Assembly (NCBI GenBank): GCA_964350695.1
Contig: CAYGKM010000005.1
Location: forward strand, 1 to 64,000
Reading direction: 5' to 3'
From: TMED27 sp964350695
GTDB taxonomy: Bacteria; Pseudomonadota; Alphaproteobacteria; Micavibrionales; Micavibrionaceae
Length of the DNA stretch: 64,000 nt
Under the pieces are notes generated by a model that was not told the origin of the DNA, did no database searches, and worked only from the letters and a program-made list of their open reading frames with translations. A program made the position numbers and the translations under genes. Below, one piece after another: positions 24,737 through 33,610 of this stretch. Position 1 is the first letter of the stretch. Every line of letters begins with the position of its first letter.

Positions 24737-25966
24737 ATGAAGGGTCTTACCAATTCAAAAAATACGCTCGTTTTTATCGCCATTGCCGTGATGCTGATGG
24801 TGGTTGTGCATTTCGTGTTCAAGGATACGTTTAAGCCAACGCCTCCGGTTCAGCAGGAACGCGTAAGTGCCATTCCGCAGCAGGTGTCTTCTATGCCGAT
24901 TATTTTGAGTGAAGACGAATGGGTGGAAATCGAGGACGCCTTTGATGAGCCGTATCTTGAATATGAATCGCCCGTTATCCCCGATCAGCAGCCTGTGCAT
25001 GAAGGGGCGGTCGAGAAAGAAACAATTGCGGATGAGGATATAGAAGACGTGGTTGAGGAGACCCCTGCGCCGAAAGCGGCGAAGGTGAAAAACGAGATTG
25101 AACCTTTCGTTTTGCCCGATGGGTCAAAACCGAAGATCGCGATTATTATTGATGATATGGGGATGAACCGTACAAACGGTTTTCGCCTTATAGAGATGTC
25201 CGCGCCTTTGACATTGGCGTTTTTGCCTTATGCGGAGAATTTGGATGATATCACCAAGGCCGCAGCGGCAGCGGGGCATGAGCTTATGATTCATATGCCG
25301 ATGGAGGCGATGGACGGCAATAAAAGCCTTGGCGGGATTGCCCTTCGAAAGGGCATGGATGCGGAGAATTTGGAAGCGCAGCTCGCAAAGGCTTTTGAGT
25401 CTTTTGAGGGGTATAAGGGCTTAAATAACCATATGGGCAGCCGTTTGACGCAGGACGAGACGGCGATGGATGTCGTAATGAATCGGTTGCGTGAGAAGGG
25501 GCTATATTTTGTGGATTCAAAAACCATCGGTTCTTCTGTGGCGGCGCAAAGCGCATGGGATGCCGGCATTCTTATGGCGGAGCGTGATATTTTTCTCGAT
25601 CATGAAGAGAATATAGCGTTCGTGCGGAGTGCTTTGCGCAAGACAGAGAATGCGGCGAAGCGTCAGGGTTATGCGATTGCCATCGGGCATCCGAAAGATT
25701 TCACAATTCAGGGTTTGCAGGAATGGTTGCCGACATTGGAGGCCAAGGGTTTTGAGCTTGTGCCTGCGAGCGCGCTTGTGAAGCGGGACGTGGCGCGCAG
25801 TTTGTTGGTGCAAAAGGAAGTGCCTTTGGAGGATGTTGCGGCGGAGATAGAGCCTGCGGCGGATGGAGAAGCGGAAGATGAAGAAGAAAGCGCGGTTTTG
25901 CCGCAAATTAGCTTGCCGCTTCTAGAGCCAGCTCCGCAGCCCGGATCAGGCCTTGGGCTTTATTGA
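24737..25966 (+). CDS. Divergent polysaccharide deacetylase family protein (YibQ-like)
   Basis: 409 residues. An N-terminal membrane anchor or signal (about residues 10-28, LVFIAIAVMLMVVVHFVF) is followed by an acidic Pro/Glu-rich linker to about residue 130. The divergent deacetylase domain then begins at KPKIAIIIDDMGMNRTNGF and continues with LTLAFLPYAEN, GHELMIHMPMEA, YKGLNNHMGSRLTQD, YFVDSKTIGSSVA, DIFLDHEEN and AIAIGHPKD. The family (DUF610) is related to sugar deacetylases and is placed in the periplasm; its substrate is unknown. In many alphaproteobacteria it sits near ctpA, whereas here it splits trpE from trpGDC. Its last 59 bases overlap the 3' end of the opposing trpE. Confidence 0.85.
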   Translation: MKGLTNSKNTLVFIAIAVMLMVVVHFVFKDTFKPTPPVQQERVSAIPQQVSSMPIILSEDEWVEIEDAFDEPYLEYESPVIPDQQPVHEGAVEKETIADEDIEDVVEETPAPKAAKVKNEIEPFVLPDGSKPKIAIIIDDMGMNRTNGFRLIEMSAPLTLAFLPYAENLDDITKAAAAAGHELMIHMPMEAMDGNKSLGGIALRKGMDAENLEAQLAKAFESFEGYKGLNNHMGSRLTQDETAMDVVMNRLREKGLYFVDSKTIGSSVAAQSAWDAGILMAERDIFLDHEENIAFVRSALRKTENAAKRQGYAIAIGHPKDFTIQGLQEWLPTLEAKGFELVPASALVKRDVARSLLVQKEVPLEDVAAEIEPAADGEAEDEEESAVLPQISLPLLEPAPQPGSGLGLY

Positions 25967-27371
25967 TCGTTTCTTGATGTTCGCTTTCAGGATCGCTGTC
26001 TGCGACAACGCCTGCGCCCGCTTGGGCGATGAGCTTTCCATCTTTAATCAGCGCGGTTCTGATCGCGATACAGGTATCAATCGTACCGTTGCCGGATAAA
26101 TAGCCTATGCCGCCGCCATAAACGCCGCGGCGGGTGTTTTCAACTTCATCTATGATTTCCATGGCGCGGACTTTTGGCGCGCCTGTCAGGGTTCCTGCGG
26201 GGAAGCCCGCGAAGAGTGCGTCCACGATATCGAGATTGCTTTTGAGGTTGCCGACAATGTTGGAGACAATATGCATGACGTGGGAATAATATTCGATCAC
26301 GAAGGCTTCGGTGACTTTGACGGTTCCGAATTCGGAGACGCGGCCAACATCGTTGCGGCCCAGATCAACGAGCATGAGGTGCTCGGCGCGCTCTTTTTCA
26401 TCGGCAAGAAGCTCGGCGGCGAGCGCTTTATCCTCATCGGCGTTTTTACCGCGTTTGCGCGTGCCCGCCAAGGCGCGGATTGTGACTTCGCCATCGCGTA
26501 CGCGCACCAGAATTTCAGGGCTTGCGCCGACGATTTGGAAATCCTCGAAGGCGAGATGGAACATGAAAGGAGAAGGGTTCACGCGGCGCAATGTGCGATA
26601 AAAGGCAAAGGAGGGCAGATCGAAATCAACGGAAAACCGTTGGCTCGGCACGCCTTGGAAGATGTCGCCTTCAATAGTGTAGTCGATGACTTTTTGAACG
26701 GCGGCTTTGTATTCTTCCCTGCTCATGTTGCTTTGGGCGGTGAGCGGGGTTTTGAGCTTTGTTTTGGCGTTGAGAAGCTCGCCCTTATAGGTTTTATCGA
26801 GATCGGCGATCACATCTTCAAGCTTGGCTTGCGCGGCGGCGAAAACATCTTGCGCGCTTTGCTGCGTGTTGTTTGCGTGCGCGTAAACGGGCGCGACAAT
26901 ATGCGACATCTGTTTGACGTTGTCGAAGATCACGAGGATTTGCGGGCGGATCAGGATGCTGTCGGGGATTTGCAAATCATCGGGGTTGGTGTCGGGGATG
27001 TCCTCAATCAGGCGCACCATGTCATAGCCCAAATAGCCGAACAGGCCAGAGGCAGCCATAGGCGGCAGGCCTTCGGGTACATGATCAATGCGGCAGGCGG
27101 CGAGGGCGTTTTTGAGAGATTGCAGGGGTGCGCAATCATCGCCCTGAATTTTACCGTTTTTGCAGACCCATTTGAAGTCGGGATTAAAGCCGATGATGGA
27201 ATATCGTCCAAGCGTTGTGCCGCCTTCAATGGATTCCAGCAAGAAAGCATAGGGCGCATCATCACAGAGTTTTAAATATGCTCCGACGGGGGTTTCCAGA
27301 TCACTGGCGATGGTTTTTGTGACGAGCTGCGTTTTACCGTTTTCAAAATGGGTTTTAAACTCAGGGGTCAT
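25908..27371 (-). CDS. trpE: Anthranilate synthase component I
   Basis: Converts chorismate to anthranilate with ammonia from TrpG; 487 residues. The feedback-inhibition element LLES is in YAFLLESIEGG. Catalytic-domain motifs are IVGASPEILVRV, IRALAGTRKRG, VDLGRNDVGRV, FPAGTLTGAPKVRAMEIIDE and RRGVYGGGIGYLSGNG. It shares one base with the ppiD stop (TAATG), so it is coupled to ppiD. No attenuator-type leader peptide is visible. The C-terminus overlaps the converging yibQ by 59 bases. Confidence 0.97.
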   Translation of the reverse strand: MTPEFKTHFENGKTQLVTKTIASDLETPVGAYLKLCDDAPYAFLLESIEGGTTLGRYSIIGFNPDFKWVCKNGKIQGDDCAPLQSLKNALAACRIDHVPEGLPPMAASGLFGYLGYDMVRLIEDIPDTNPDDLQIPDSILIRPQILVIFDNVKQMSHIVAPVYAHANNTQQSAQDVFAAAQAKLEDVIADLDKTYKGELLNAKTKLKTPLTAQSNMSREEYKAAVQKVIDYTIEGDIFQGVPSQRFSVDFDLPSFAFYRTLRRVNPSPFMFHLAFEDFQIVGASPEILVRVRDGEVTIRALAGTRKRGKNADEDKALAAELLADEKERAEHLMLVDLGRNDVGRVSEFGTVKVTEAFVIEYYSHVMHIVSNIVGNLKSNLDIVDALFAGFPAGTLTGAPKVRAMEIIDEVENTRRGVYGGGIGYLSGNGTIDTCIAIRTALIKDGKLIAQAGAGVVADSDPESEHQETINKAQGLIRAAELALEAAS

Positions 27372-29260
27372 TATTGCTGCGCTTCGCCGCCATAAAGCTG
27401 TTCGAGGAGGCGTTCGTTGATTTTCGCTTTATGCTGTTTGCTTTTGTCTTCAATAAAGAGTGCGAAGCCTTCATTTTGAAGCGTTTTAACGATGTCGTTC
27501 TTGGTTTTCAAAAGTTCTTCTTCGCTTAAAGATTTCGGGAAGTCGGCCTTTGTCACCTGCACAAGGGCTGTGCCGTTTGTGAATTCCAGAATGAGGGGCT
27601 GGTTCAAGGGGGCTTCGAAAATGTTTTTCACGGCCTGATCGGTGAGCGGTTCTTTGGCTTCGTCATTACGCTTGAGTTTCAGCGTTGAGGCGCTGCCCTT
27701 GGCATCGGCGAAGGTTTTCTCTCCCCCTTCAATGCTTGCGCGCAGAGCGCTGACCGCTTCACGGTTGGCGAGGCGTTTTTGATCATTCACCCATTGCGTT
27801 TCAAGCTCTGCTTTGACTTCTTCAAAGGGCTTGTAGCTTTTCGGGTAAACGGCTTTGGGCAGAACGGCAATCAGTTTGCCGTCTTCAAGTTCGATGACGG
27901 GCGAGGCTTCGCCTTCGTTCAGGTCGAACAGGTTTTCTACAATTTCTTGCGCATGGGTTTTATACCCTTCAAGGAGATTGTTGTTTTTCGCATCCAGACC
28001 AAAGCGGTTCATTTTCGGCAGGGTGGTGATATCAACTTCAATTTCTTCGCCGATTTCTTCGGCGCTCATGCCGGAGGCCAGAAGATCATCGGCAGCATTT
28101 GCGAGTTCATATTTTGCATCCAGAACGCGGGTTTCGAGAAGTTCTGTTTTGATGGCGTTTTTAACCGTATCAAAGCTTTCGACTTTCTCAGGGGTGATGT
28201 TTTCAATCACAAGAATTTGATATCCCAGACCTGTTTCTATCGGGCCGACCACCTCACCTTTTTTAGCGGAGAAAGCGGCTTCGCGGGCGTCTTCGACAAG
28301 CTCATCTTCGGTATAGGCTCTTGCGGGGATGAGGTCACCGCTTGCGCCGATGACATCTTCAAGGGCGGCTTTAAGCGCTGCGCCCGCTTTTACTTTTTCG
28401 GCGACTTGGTTTGCTTCTTCTTCGCTGCTCAGCGCGACTTGTTCGATTTTGCGGCGTTCGGAGGTCGAGAAGTTTTCGATGTTGTCATCATAAAAATCAC
28501 GAAGCTCTTCATCGGAAATGCCGAGCTCTTCTTTCAGGCCACCGGTTTTGATGGTGATGATTTGTCCTTCGCGCATTTCGGGGATGGCGAAGGCTTCTTT
28601 GCGTTTTTGATAAAGCGTTTCAAGGTCTTCATCGCCCGGTTTTTCAATGTCTGTGAAATCTGCGTCTTTAAAGAGTTTATATTCAACGGTTCTGGTTTCT
28701 TGGTCCAGCATCGCCATGTCATTGACCAGATCGTCAGAGACGGTTGTGAAGCCGCTACGCAGGGCTTGGCTGACCGTATTAATCGCCATATCGCGTTTCA
28801 TGGTTTGCACCAGCTGCGCTTCGCTCATGCCGCGGCTGCTTAAAAACTGCTCCAGGATCATCGCTTTGTCTTGTCCGCCTTGGGTGAGGGGGGCTAAAAA
28901 CGTGTTGATCTCTTGGGCGATTTCTTTTTTGCCGAAATTCAGGCCGTAATCAAGCGCGGTTTTTTGTGCGAGGATGGCGCGGATTTCATTTCCTAAAACG
29001 CGGTGGGTTTGTCCCATTTGATATGATTGCTGAGCGGTCAGCCCTGTTTGTTGCAAGCTGGCGCGCAGCGTGCGGTCAAAATTCTGTGCGGAGATGGTTG
29101 TGTCGCCGACTTTGGCAATATCTGTGCTGCCCACGCCGCCGCGGAAAAAGCCGCCCATATCGGTGAAAACAAGGCCGCCGCCTGCGAGGGCCAAAATGCC
29201 TAGCAGGAAATATTTTAAAACTCCGTGTGATGCGCCATCGCGCAAAGCTCTCATCGCCAC
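27371..29260 (-). CDS. ppiD: PpiD-like membrane-anchored peptidyl-prolyl isomerase / folding factor
   Basis: Periplasmic folding factor anchored in the inner membrane; 629 residues. One N-terminal transmembrane helix (GVLKYFLLGILALAGGGLVF) is followed by a SurA-N/trigger-like chaperone region (about residues 45-190). A parvulin-type PpiC domain lies near residues 255-370 (REAAFSAKKGEVVGPIETGL), and a long C-terminal part includes ALVQVTKADFPKSLSEEELL. GTG 29260 is taken as the start because AAGAGGA lies seven bases upstream; ATG 29254 is two codons later. It is followed by trpE in the common tpiA-(divergent)-ppiD-trpE alphaproteobacterial order. Confidence 0.92.
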   Translation of the reverse strand: MAMRALRDGASHGVLKYFLLGILALAGGGLVFTDMGGFFRGGVGSTDIAKVGDTTISAQNFDRTLRASLQQTGLTAQQSYQMGQTHRVLGNEIRAILAQKTALDYGLNFGKKEIAQEINTFLAPLTQGGQDKAMILEQFLSSRGMSEAQLVQTMKRDMAINTVSQALRSGFTTVSDDLVNDMAMLDQETRTVEYKLFKDADFTDIEKPGDEDLETLYQKRKEAFAIPEMREGQIITIKTGGLKEELGISDEELRDFYDDNIENFSTSERRKIEQVALSSEEEANQVAEKVKAGAALKAALEDVIGASGDLIPARAYTEDELVEDAREAAFSAKKGEVVGPIETGLGYQILVIENITPEKVESFDTVKNAIKTELLETRVLDAKYELANAADDLLASGMSAEEIGEEIEVDITTLPKMNRFGLDAKNNNLLEGYKTHAQEIVENLFDLNEGEASPVIELEDGKLIAVLPKAVYPKSYKPFEEVKAELETQWVNDQKRLANREAVSALRASIEGGEKTFADAKGSASTLKLKRNDEAKEPLTDQAVKNIFEAPLNQPLILEFTNGTALVQVTKADFPKSLSEEELLKTKNDIVKTLQNEGFALFIEDKSKQHKAKINERLLEQLYGGEAQQ

Positions 29261-29358
29261 AATAAAAATCCTCTTTATAAACTCAAACTTACGGGTTGTT
29301 CGCCGCGCCTGATGGTGTAGTTTTGTAATGTAATTTCTTGCATAAGAAAAGAGAACAG

Positions 29359-30111
29359 ATGAAAAAACTCATAGTTGGCAACTGGAAAATGAACGGCGCG
29401 CGCGATGATGCGCGGGGTTTAATTGCGAATATTGTGAATAAACTGGATGTTGATGACGCGGTTTTGAAGGCGTGCGACTTTGTTGTTTGCCCGCCTATTG
29501 TGCATCTTGGGGATGTACGTCACGCGCTTTACGGGTTTCCTAAAATTAAATTCGGGGCGCAGGATTGCTCGGCATATGAAAACGGTGCGCATACGGGGGA
29601 TGTCTCTGCGAAGATGCTCAAAGATGCTTCATGTTCTTATGTGATATTGGGCCATTCGGAGCGCAGGCAGTATCAAAACGAGAGTGATGCTTACGTCGCG
29701 CAAAAGGCGGGGCAGGCCATTAAAAATGATATCGTCCCCATTATCTGCATAGGAGAGACCCAAGAGCAGCGCGATGCGGGCGAGGCCGAAGCGGTTGTTT
29801 ATTCACAGCTTAAAGGCTCTATGCCGAAGACGGATCAGTTTCAAGAAATTGTGATTGCGTATGAGCCCGTATGGGCGATTGGCACAGGGAATGTGGCAAC
29901 GCCCGAAGATGCGGCGGCGATGCATGACTTTATAAGAGGCAAGCTGAAGGGCTTGGTGAAGGATGCATCAAAGGTGCGCATTTTGTATGGCGGTTCTATG
30001 AAACCTGAAAATGCAAAAGAGCTTTTGGCGCAAAAGAATATTGATGGCGGGCTGATTGGCGGGGCCTCTTTGAAGGCCGATCAATTTATAGCTATTGCAA
30101 GGTCTGCTTAA
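29359..30111 (+). CDS. tpiA: Triosephosphate isomerase
   Basis: Interconverts dihydroxyacetone phosphate and glyceraldehyde 3-phosphate; 250 residues. Active-site residues are Lys10 in GNWKMNG, His99 in YVILGHSERR and Glu169 in IAYEPVWAIGTG; the phosphate loop includes ILYGGSMKPENA. A TTG seven codons upstream keeps the frame open, but ATG 29359 matches the family N-terminus (MKKLIVGNWKMNG) and has AAAAGAGAA ahead of it. It is divergent from ppiD and followed by secG and pyrG. Confidence 0.97.
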   Translation: MKKLIVGNWKMNGARDDARGLIANIVNKLDVDDAVLKACDFVVCPPIVHLGDVRHALYGFPKIKFGAQDCSAYENGAHTGDVSAKMLKDASCSYVILGHSERRQYQNESDAYVAQKAGQAIKNDIVPIICIGETQEQRDAGEAEAVVYSQLKGSMPKTDQFQEIVIAYEPVWAIGTGNVATPEDAAAMHDFIRGKLKGLVKDASKVRILYGGSMKPENAKELLAQKNIDGGLIGGASLKADQFIAIARSA

Positions 30112-30131
30112 ATCTATTAGAAAACACACCC

Positions 30132-30473
30132 ATGGAATCAGTTCTACTCGTAATACATATGTTTTTATCGCTCGCGATTATCGGGCTTGTTCTTCTACAG
30201 CGCTCTGAAGGGGGCGGTTTGGGTATCGGCGGCGGTGGCGGCGGCATGGGCGGACTTGCAACGCCGCAAGGCACGGCCAATCTTTTGACGCGCGCGACAG
30301 GCGTTTGTGCGTTCGCGTTTTTTTGTACAAGTTTGATGCTTGGCATTCTGGCGGGTAAAAATTCACAAACAGGACAAAGTATTTTAGAGGCGCTCGATGA
30401 TGCCCCTGCGCCTATTTCGGCACCATTAGAAATTCAAGAAGACACACCACCAAGCGTACCCATAGCGGAATAA
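30132..30473 (+). CDS. secG: Preprotein translocase subunit SecG
   Basis: Small accessory subunit of the SecYEG channel; 113 residues. Two transmembrane helices are visible (LLVIHMFLSLAIIGLVLLQ and TGVCAFAFFCTSLMLGILAG) around the conserved LQRSEGGGLGIGGGGG loop, followed by an acidic/Pro-rich tail. It lies 20 bases after tpiA and one base before pyrG, the typical alphaproteobacterial tpiA-secG-pyrG arrangement. Confidence 0.95.
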   Translation: MESVLLVIHMFLSLAIIGLVLLQRSEGGGLGIGGGGGGMGGLATPQGTANLLTRATGVCAFAFFCTSLMLGILAGKNSQTGQSILEALDDAPAPISAPLEIQEDTPPSVPIAE

Positions 30474-30474
30474 C

Positions 30475-32112
30475 ATGACTCGATATATATTTATTACAGG
30501 CGGCGTTGTTTCCTCATTAGGAAAGGGCCTAGGCTCCGCTGCGCTTGGCGCGTTATTACAAGCGCGGGGCTATAAGGTTCGCTTGCTTAAGCTTGATCCG
30601 TATTTGAATGTGGACCCCGGCACGATGAGCCCGTTTCAACATGGTGAAGTGTTCGTGACCGATGACGGTGCGGAGACGGACCTCGATTTGGGGCATTATG
30701 AGCGCTTCACGGGCGTGCCTGCGCGCAAGAATGACAATATCACGACAGGTCAGGTTTATACCGAGGTGCTATCGAAAGAGCGGCGCGGTGATTATTTGGG
30801 CGCGACGATCCAAGTTATTCCGCATGTCACGAACGAGATCAAAGACTTCATCCTGGAAAAAGAAGGCACAGCGGATTTTGTGCTGTGTGAGATTGGCGGA
30901 ACGGTCGGGGACATCGAGAGCTTGCCGTTCTTGGAAGCTATTCGTCAATTCGGTAATGAAGTGGGCGCGGATCGCGCGCTCTATATTCATGTGACGCTTT
31001 TGCCTTATATCCCCGCGGCGGGGGAGCTTAAAACCAAGCCGACGCAGCACTCTGTTAAAGAGTTGATGGGGTACGGGATTCGCCCGCAGATTTTACTGTG
31101 CCGTGCAGACCGCGAGATTGCCGAGGAAGAGCGCCGCAAGATTGCCCTGTTTTGTAATATTGAAGAGAAGAAGGTTATTCCTGCGCTCGATGTGTCTTCT
31201 ATCTATGAAGTGCCGCTGTCTTATCATGCGGCGGGTCTTGATCATCAGGTGATGGATGCGTTCGGGATTAAAGATATCGCCAATCTCGATCTTTCGATCT
31301 GGGAAGATATTGTTGCCCGTGTGCACGAGCCGGAAGGCAAAGTGAAAATTGCGGTGATCGGCAAATATACTGGTCTTAATGATAGTTATAAATCGCTCAA
31401 CGAAGCGCTTATTCACGGGGGCATCGCCAACCATGTCGAGGTTGAGTTGATGTTCTTGGAATCGGAGCTTTTTGAAGATGAGGCGGCTGATCTGGCAGAA
31501 CATCTGCAAGGCGTGCACGGTATTTTGGTTCCGGGCGGTTTCGGGAAACGCGGGACGGAAGGCAAGATTAAGGCTGTGCAGTATGCGCGGGTGAAGAAAA
31601 TTCCGTATTTCGGGATTTGTCTCGGCATGCAAATGGCGATCATTGAAGCGGCGCGGAATTTATGCGGCCTTAAGAGCGCAACATCGAGCGAGCTTGATGA
31701 TGGCGGTAAGGGTGAGCATATTGTCGGGCTTATGACAGAGTGGGAGCAAGACGGCAAAACCCAAAAAGGCACGGAAGACGAGCTTGGCGGGACGATGCGC
31801 CTTGGGGCTTATCCTGCGAAGCTACTTAAGGGGTCTAAAGTTGCGGAGATTTATGGCAGCGCGGATATCTCGGAGCGCCACCGTCACCGTTATGAGGTGA
31901 ATATTCATTATAAAGATCAGCTTGAAGGGCAGGGGCTTACATTCTCCGGTCTTTCGCCTGATGGTTTACTCCCCGAGATTGTAGAGCGCGGCGACCATCC
32001 TTGGTTTATCGGTGTGCAGTTTCACCCTGAGCTTAAATCCAAACCCTTTGATCCGCATCCCTTATTCGTGAGCTTCATCACGGCGGCGGTTGCGCAGAGC
32101 CGATTGGTGTAA
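30475..32112 (+). CDS. pyrG: CTP synthase
   Basis: Amidates UTP to CTP using glutamine and ATP; 545 residues, full length. The synthetase domain starts with YIFITGGVVSSLGKGLGSAA and contains KLDPYLNVDPGTMSPFQHGE and EIGGTVGDIESLPFLEA. The glutamine amidotransferase domain carries the catalytic cysteine in YFGICLGMQMAI and the His-Glu pair in GVQFHPELKSKP. It starts one base after secG. Confidence 0.98.
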   Translation: MTRYIFITGGVVSSLGKGLGSAALGALLQARGYKVRLLKLDPYLNVDPGTMSPFQHGEVFVTDDGAETDLDLGHYERFTGVPARKNDNITTGQVYTEVLSKERRGDYLGATIQVIPHVTNEIKDFILEKEGTADFVLCEIGGTVGDIESLPFLEAIRQFGNEVGADRALYIHVTLLPYIPAAGELKTKPTQHSVKELMGYGIRPQILLCRADREIAEEERRKIALFCNIEEKKVIPALDVSSIYEVPLSYHAAGLDHQVMDAFGIKDIANLDLSIWEDIVARVHEPEGKVKIAVIGKYTGLNDSYKSLNEALIHGGIANHVEVELMFLESELFEDEAADLAEHLQGVHGILVPGGFGKRGTEGKIKAVQYARVKKIPYFGICLGMQMAIIEAARNLCGLKSATSSELDDGGKGEHIVGLMTEWEQDGKTQKGTEDELGGTMRLGAYPAKLLKGSKVAEIYGSADISERHRHRYEVNIHYKDQLEGQGLTFSGLSPDGLLPEIVERGDHPWFIGVQFHPELKSKPFDPHPLFVSFITAAVAQSRLV

Positions 32113-32121
32113 AGAGGGCCC

Positions 32122-32649
32122 ATGCGGAAGTCAGGTTTTACCCTTCTTTTGTCTTTGTTACTTTTGACCGCCTGTGCGGATTCCCGAAGTATTCTTGTTG
32201 ATAAAGACTATAAGGCCAAGCAGGCTTCTAAGGCTGGTAAGGTTAATCCTTATCAAGTAGACAATGTCGCCGGCGACCCACAAAGTGCCCCTGTGCCGGC
32301 TGTGAAAGTGGTTGAGGTTTTAAAGCCTTCCGGTGCTCAACCTCAGAAATGTAAGTTTCTCGAAAAAGGTCTTGCGTCCTGGTACGGGCATGAGCTTGCA
32401 GGCAATCATACCGCCAATGGCGAGTTGTTTAATCCTGATGGAATTTCGGCGGCGCACCCCACCTTGCCGTTCGGCACGATTGTTTATGTGACGCTTGATA
32501 GCGGGAAGGGGAATCCGCTTGGCGTGAGCGTGCGGATTAATGATCGCGGGCCTTTTGTGAAGGGCAGGATTATTGATCTCAGCTGGGGCGCGGCGAAAAA
32601 GCTCGGCATGATGGATACACAAAAAGTGCATATCTACCGCTGTCCTTAA
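32122..32649 (+). CDS. RlpA-like lipoprotein (double-psi beta-barrel)
   Basis: 175 residues. A lipoprotein signal with lipobox LTAC (cleavage before Cys19) gives a membrane-anchored periplasmic or outer-membrane protein. The double-psi beta-barrel domain covers about residues 85-170: GLASWYGHELAGNHTANGE, AAHPTLPFGTIVYVT and RINDRGPFVKGRIIDLSWGA. In some bacteria RlpA is a septal lytic transglycosylase acting on denuded glycan; the usual SPOR domain is absent here, as in many short RlpA-like proteins. GAGG lies ahead of the ATG. It is placed 9 bases after pyrG. Confidence 0.88.
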   Translation: MRKSGFTLLLSLLLLTACADSRSILVDKDYKAKQASKAGKVNPYQVDNVAGDPQSAPVPAVKVVEVLKPSGAQPQKCKFLEKGLASWYGHELAGNHTANGELFNPDGISAAHPTLPFGTIVYVTLDSGKGNPLGVSVRINDRGPFVKGRIIDLSWGAAKKLGMMDTQKVHIYRCP

Positions 32650-32660
32650 ATATTTTATAC

Positions 32661-32688
32661 TTGCTTCTTGGGTGTATCGCTCTAAACA
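32661..32688 (+). promoter_or_regulatory. Candidate kdsA promoter (TTGCTT-N16-TAAACA)
   Basis: TTGCTT (32661-32666) and TAAACA (32683-32688) are 16 bases apart and end eight bases before ATG 32697, which has no ribosome site. A leaderless or near-leaderless transcript is suggested. Confidence 0.4.
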
Positions 32689-32696
32689 ATATCTGT

Positions 32697-33518
32697 ATGA
32701 AAACTGTAAAAATCCAAAATATCGAATTTTCCAATGACAAGCCGTTTGTGCTGATTGCGGGCCCGTGCCAGATGGAAAGCCGTGACCATGCGTTTGATAT
32801 TTGCGGAGCGCTCGTTGAAATCACAAGCAAGCTCGGCATTCCGTTCATTTATAAAACCTCATACGATAAAGCCAATCGTACCAGCCTTAAAGGTGTGCGC
32901 GGGATGGGGCTTGAGGCGGCAATGCCCGTGTTCGAAGAGCTTAAGGCCGAGTTCGGTATTCCGATGCTCACCGATGTTCATACAGCCGAGCAATGCGCGG
33001 TTGTGGCGGAGCATGTCGATGTGCTGCAGATTCCTGCGTTTTTATGCCGCCAGACAGATTTGCTGATTGCGGCGGCGAAAACGGGCGCGGTTATAAACGT
33101 GAAGAAAGGGCAGTTTCTCGCGCCTTGGGACATGAAAAATGTGGTCGCAAAGGTGTCAGAGAGCGGGAATGACAACATATTGTTGACCGAGCGCGGCGCG
33201 TCTTTCGGCTATAACACGCTTGTTTCCGACATGCGCAGTCTGCCGATTATGGCGGAAACGGGCTATCCGGTGATTATTGATGCAACCCATAGCGTGCAGC
33301 AGCCCGGCGGGCAGGGCAGTTCTTCGGGCGGTGATCGCACGATGGTGCCTGTGATTGCGCGGGCGGCGGTGGCTGTCGGCGTTGCTGGTGTTTTCATGGA
33401 AACGCACCAAGATCCGGATAATGCGCCCTCTGACGGGCCGAATATGGTGAAATTACAAGAACTTGCAGGGGTTCTTGAAACTCTGCAAAAACTGGACAAA
33501 GTTGTTAAAACCCTGTAG
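32697..33518 (+). CDS. kdsA: 3-deoxy-8-phosphooctulonate (KDO-8-P) synthase
   Basis: Condenses arabinose 5-phosphate with phosphoenolpyruvate for the inner core of lipopolysaccharide; 273 residues. Motifs: FVLIAGPCQMESRDHA, FIYKTSYDKANRTSLKGVRG, GIPMLTDVHTAEQC, QIPAFLCRQTDLL, VKKGQFLAPWDMKN, ERGASFGYNTLVSDMR and DATHSVQQPGG. ATG 32697 fits the family N-terminus; an upstream TTG at 32661 is part of the promoter instead. It complements the lipid A genes in the first block and is followed by a terminator. Confidence 0.96.
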   Translation: MKTVKIQNIEFSNDKPFVLIAGPCQMESRDHAFDICGALVEITSKLGIPFIYKTSYDKANRTSLKGVRGMGLEAAMPVFEELKAEFGIPMLTDVHTAEQCAVVAEHVDVLQIPAFLCRQTDLLIAAAKTGAVINVKKGQFLAPWDMKNVVAKVSESGNDNILLTERGASFGYNTLVSDMRSLPIMAETGYPVIIDATHSVQQPGGQGSSSGGDRTMVPVIARAAVAVGVAGVFMETHQDPDNAPSDGPNMVKLQELAGVLETLQKLDKVVKTL

Positions 33519-33526
33519 AATTAAAG

Positions 33527-33549
33527 AATAGGGCAGTATTCCCTATTTT
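33527..33549 (+). terminator. Terminator after kdsA
   Basis: AATAGGG (33527-33533) pairs with CCCTATT (33541-33547), followed by TT; the seven-base loop is CAGTATT. It lies 8 bases after the kdsA stop. Confidence 0.6.
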
Positions 33550-33553
33550 AAAT

Positions 33554-33581
33554 GTGGACTTAGTCCGAAATTCGGGTCCAC
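33554..33581 (+). promoter_or_regulatory. Second hairpin ahead of the unknown gene at 33611
   Basis: GTGGAC (33554-33559) pairs with GTCCAC (33576-33581), and CCG (33565-33567) with CGG (33573-33575), followed by TTTGGTTTT. It may be a second terminator or a leader structure for the next gene. Confidence 0.4.
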
Positions 33582-33610
33582 TTTGGTTTTAAGCAGGAGG
33601 CTTATCTTAC

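Noticed and set aside
26271..27275. 334-codon + strand ORF
   Set aside because: It is entirely antisense to trpE, with no ribosome site or family motifs, and looks like a codon-bias shadow.
27779..28843. 354-codon + strand ORF rich in Phe
   Set aside because: It is antisense to ppiD; Phe richness comes from reverse-complemented Glu/Lys codons.
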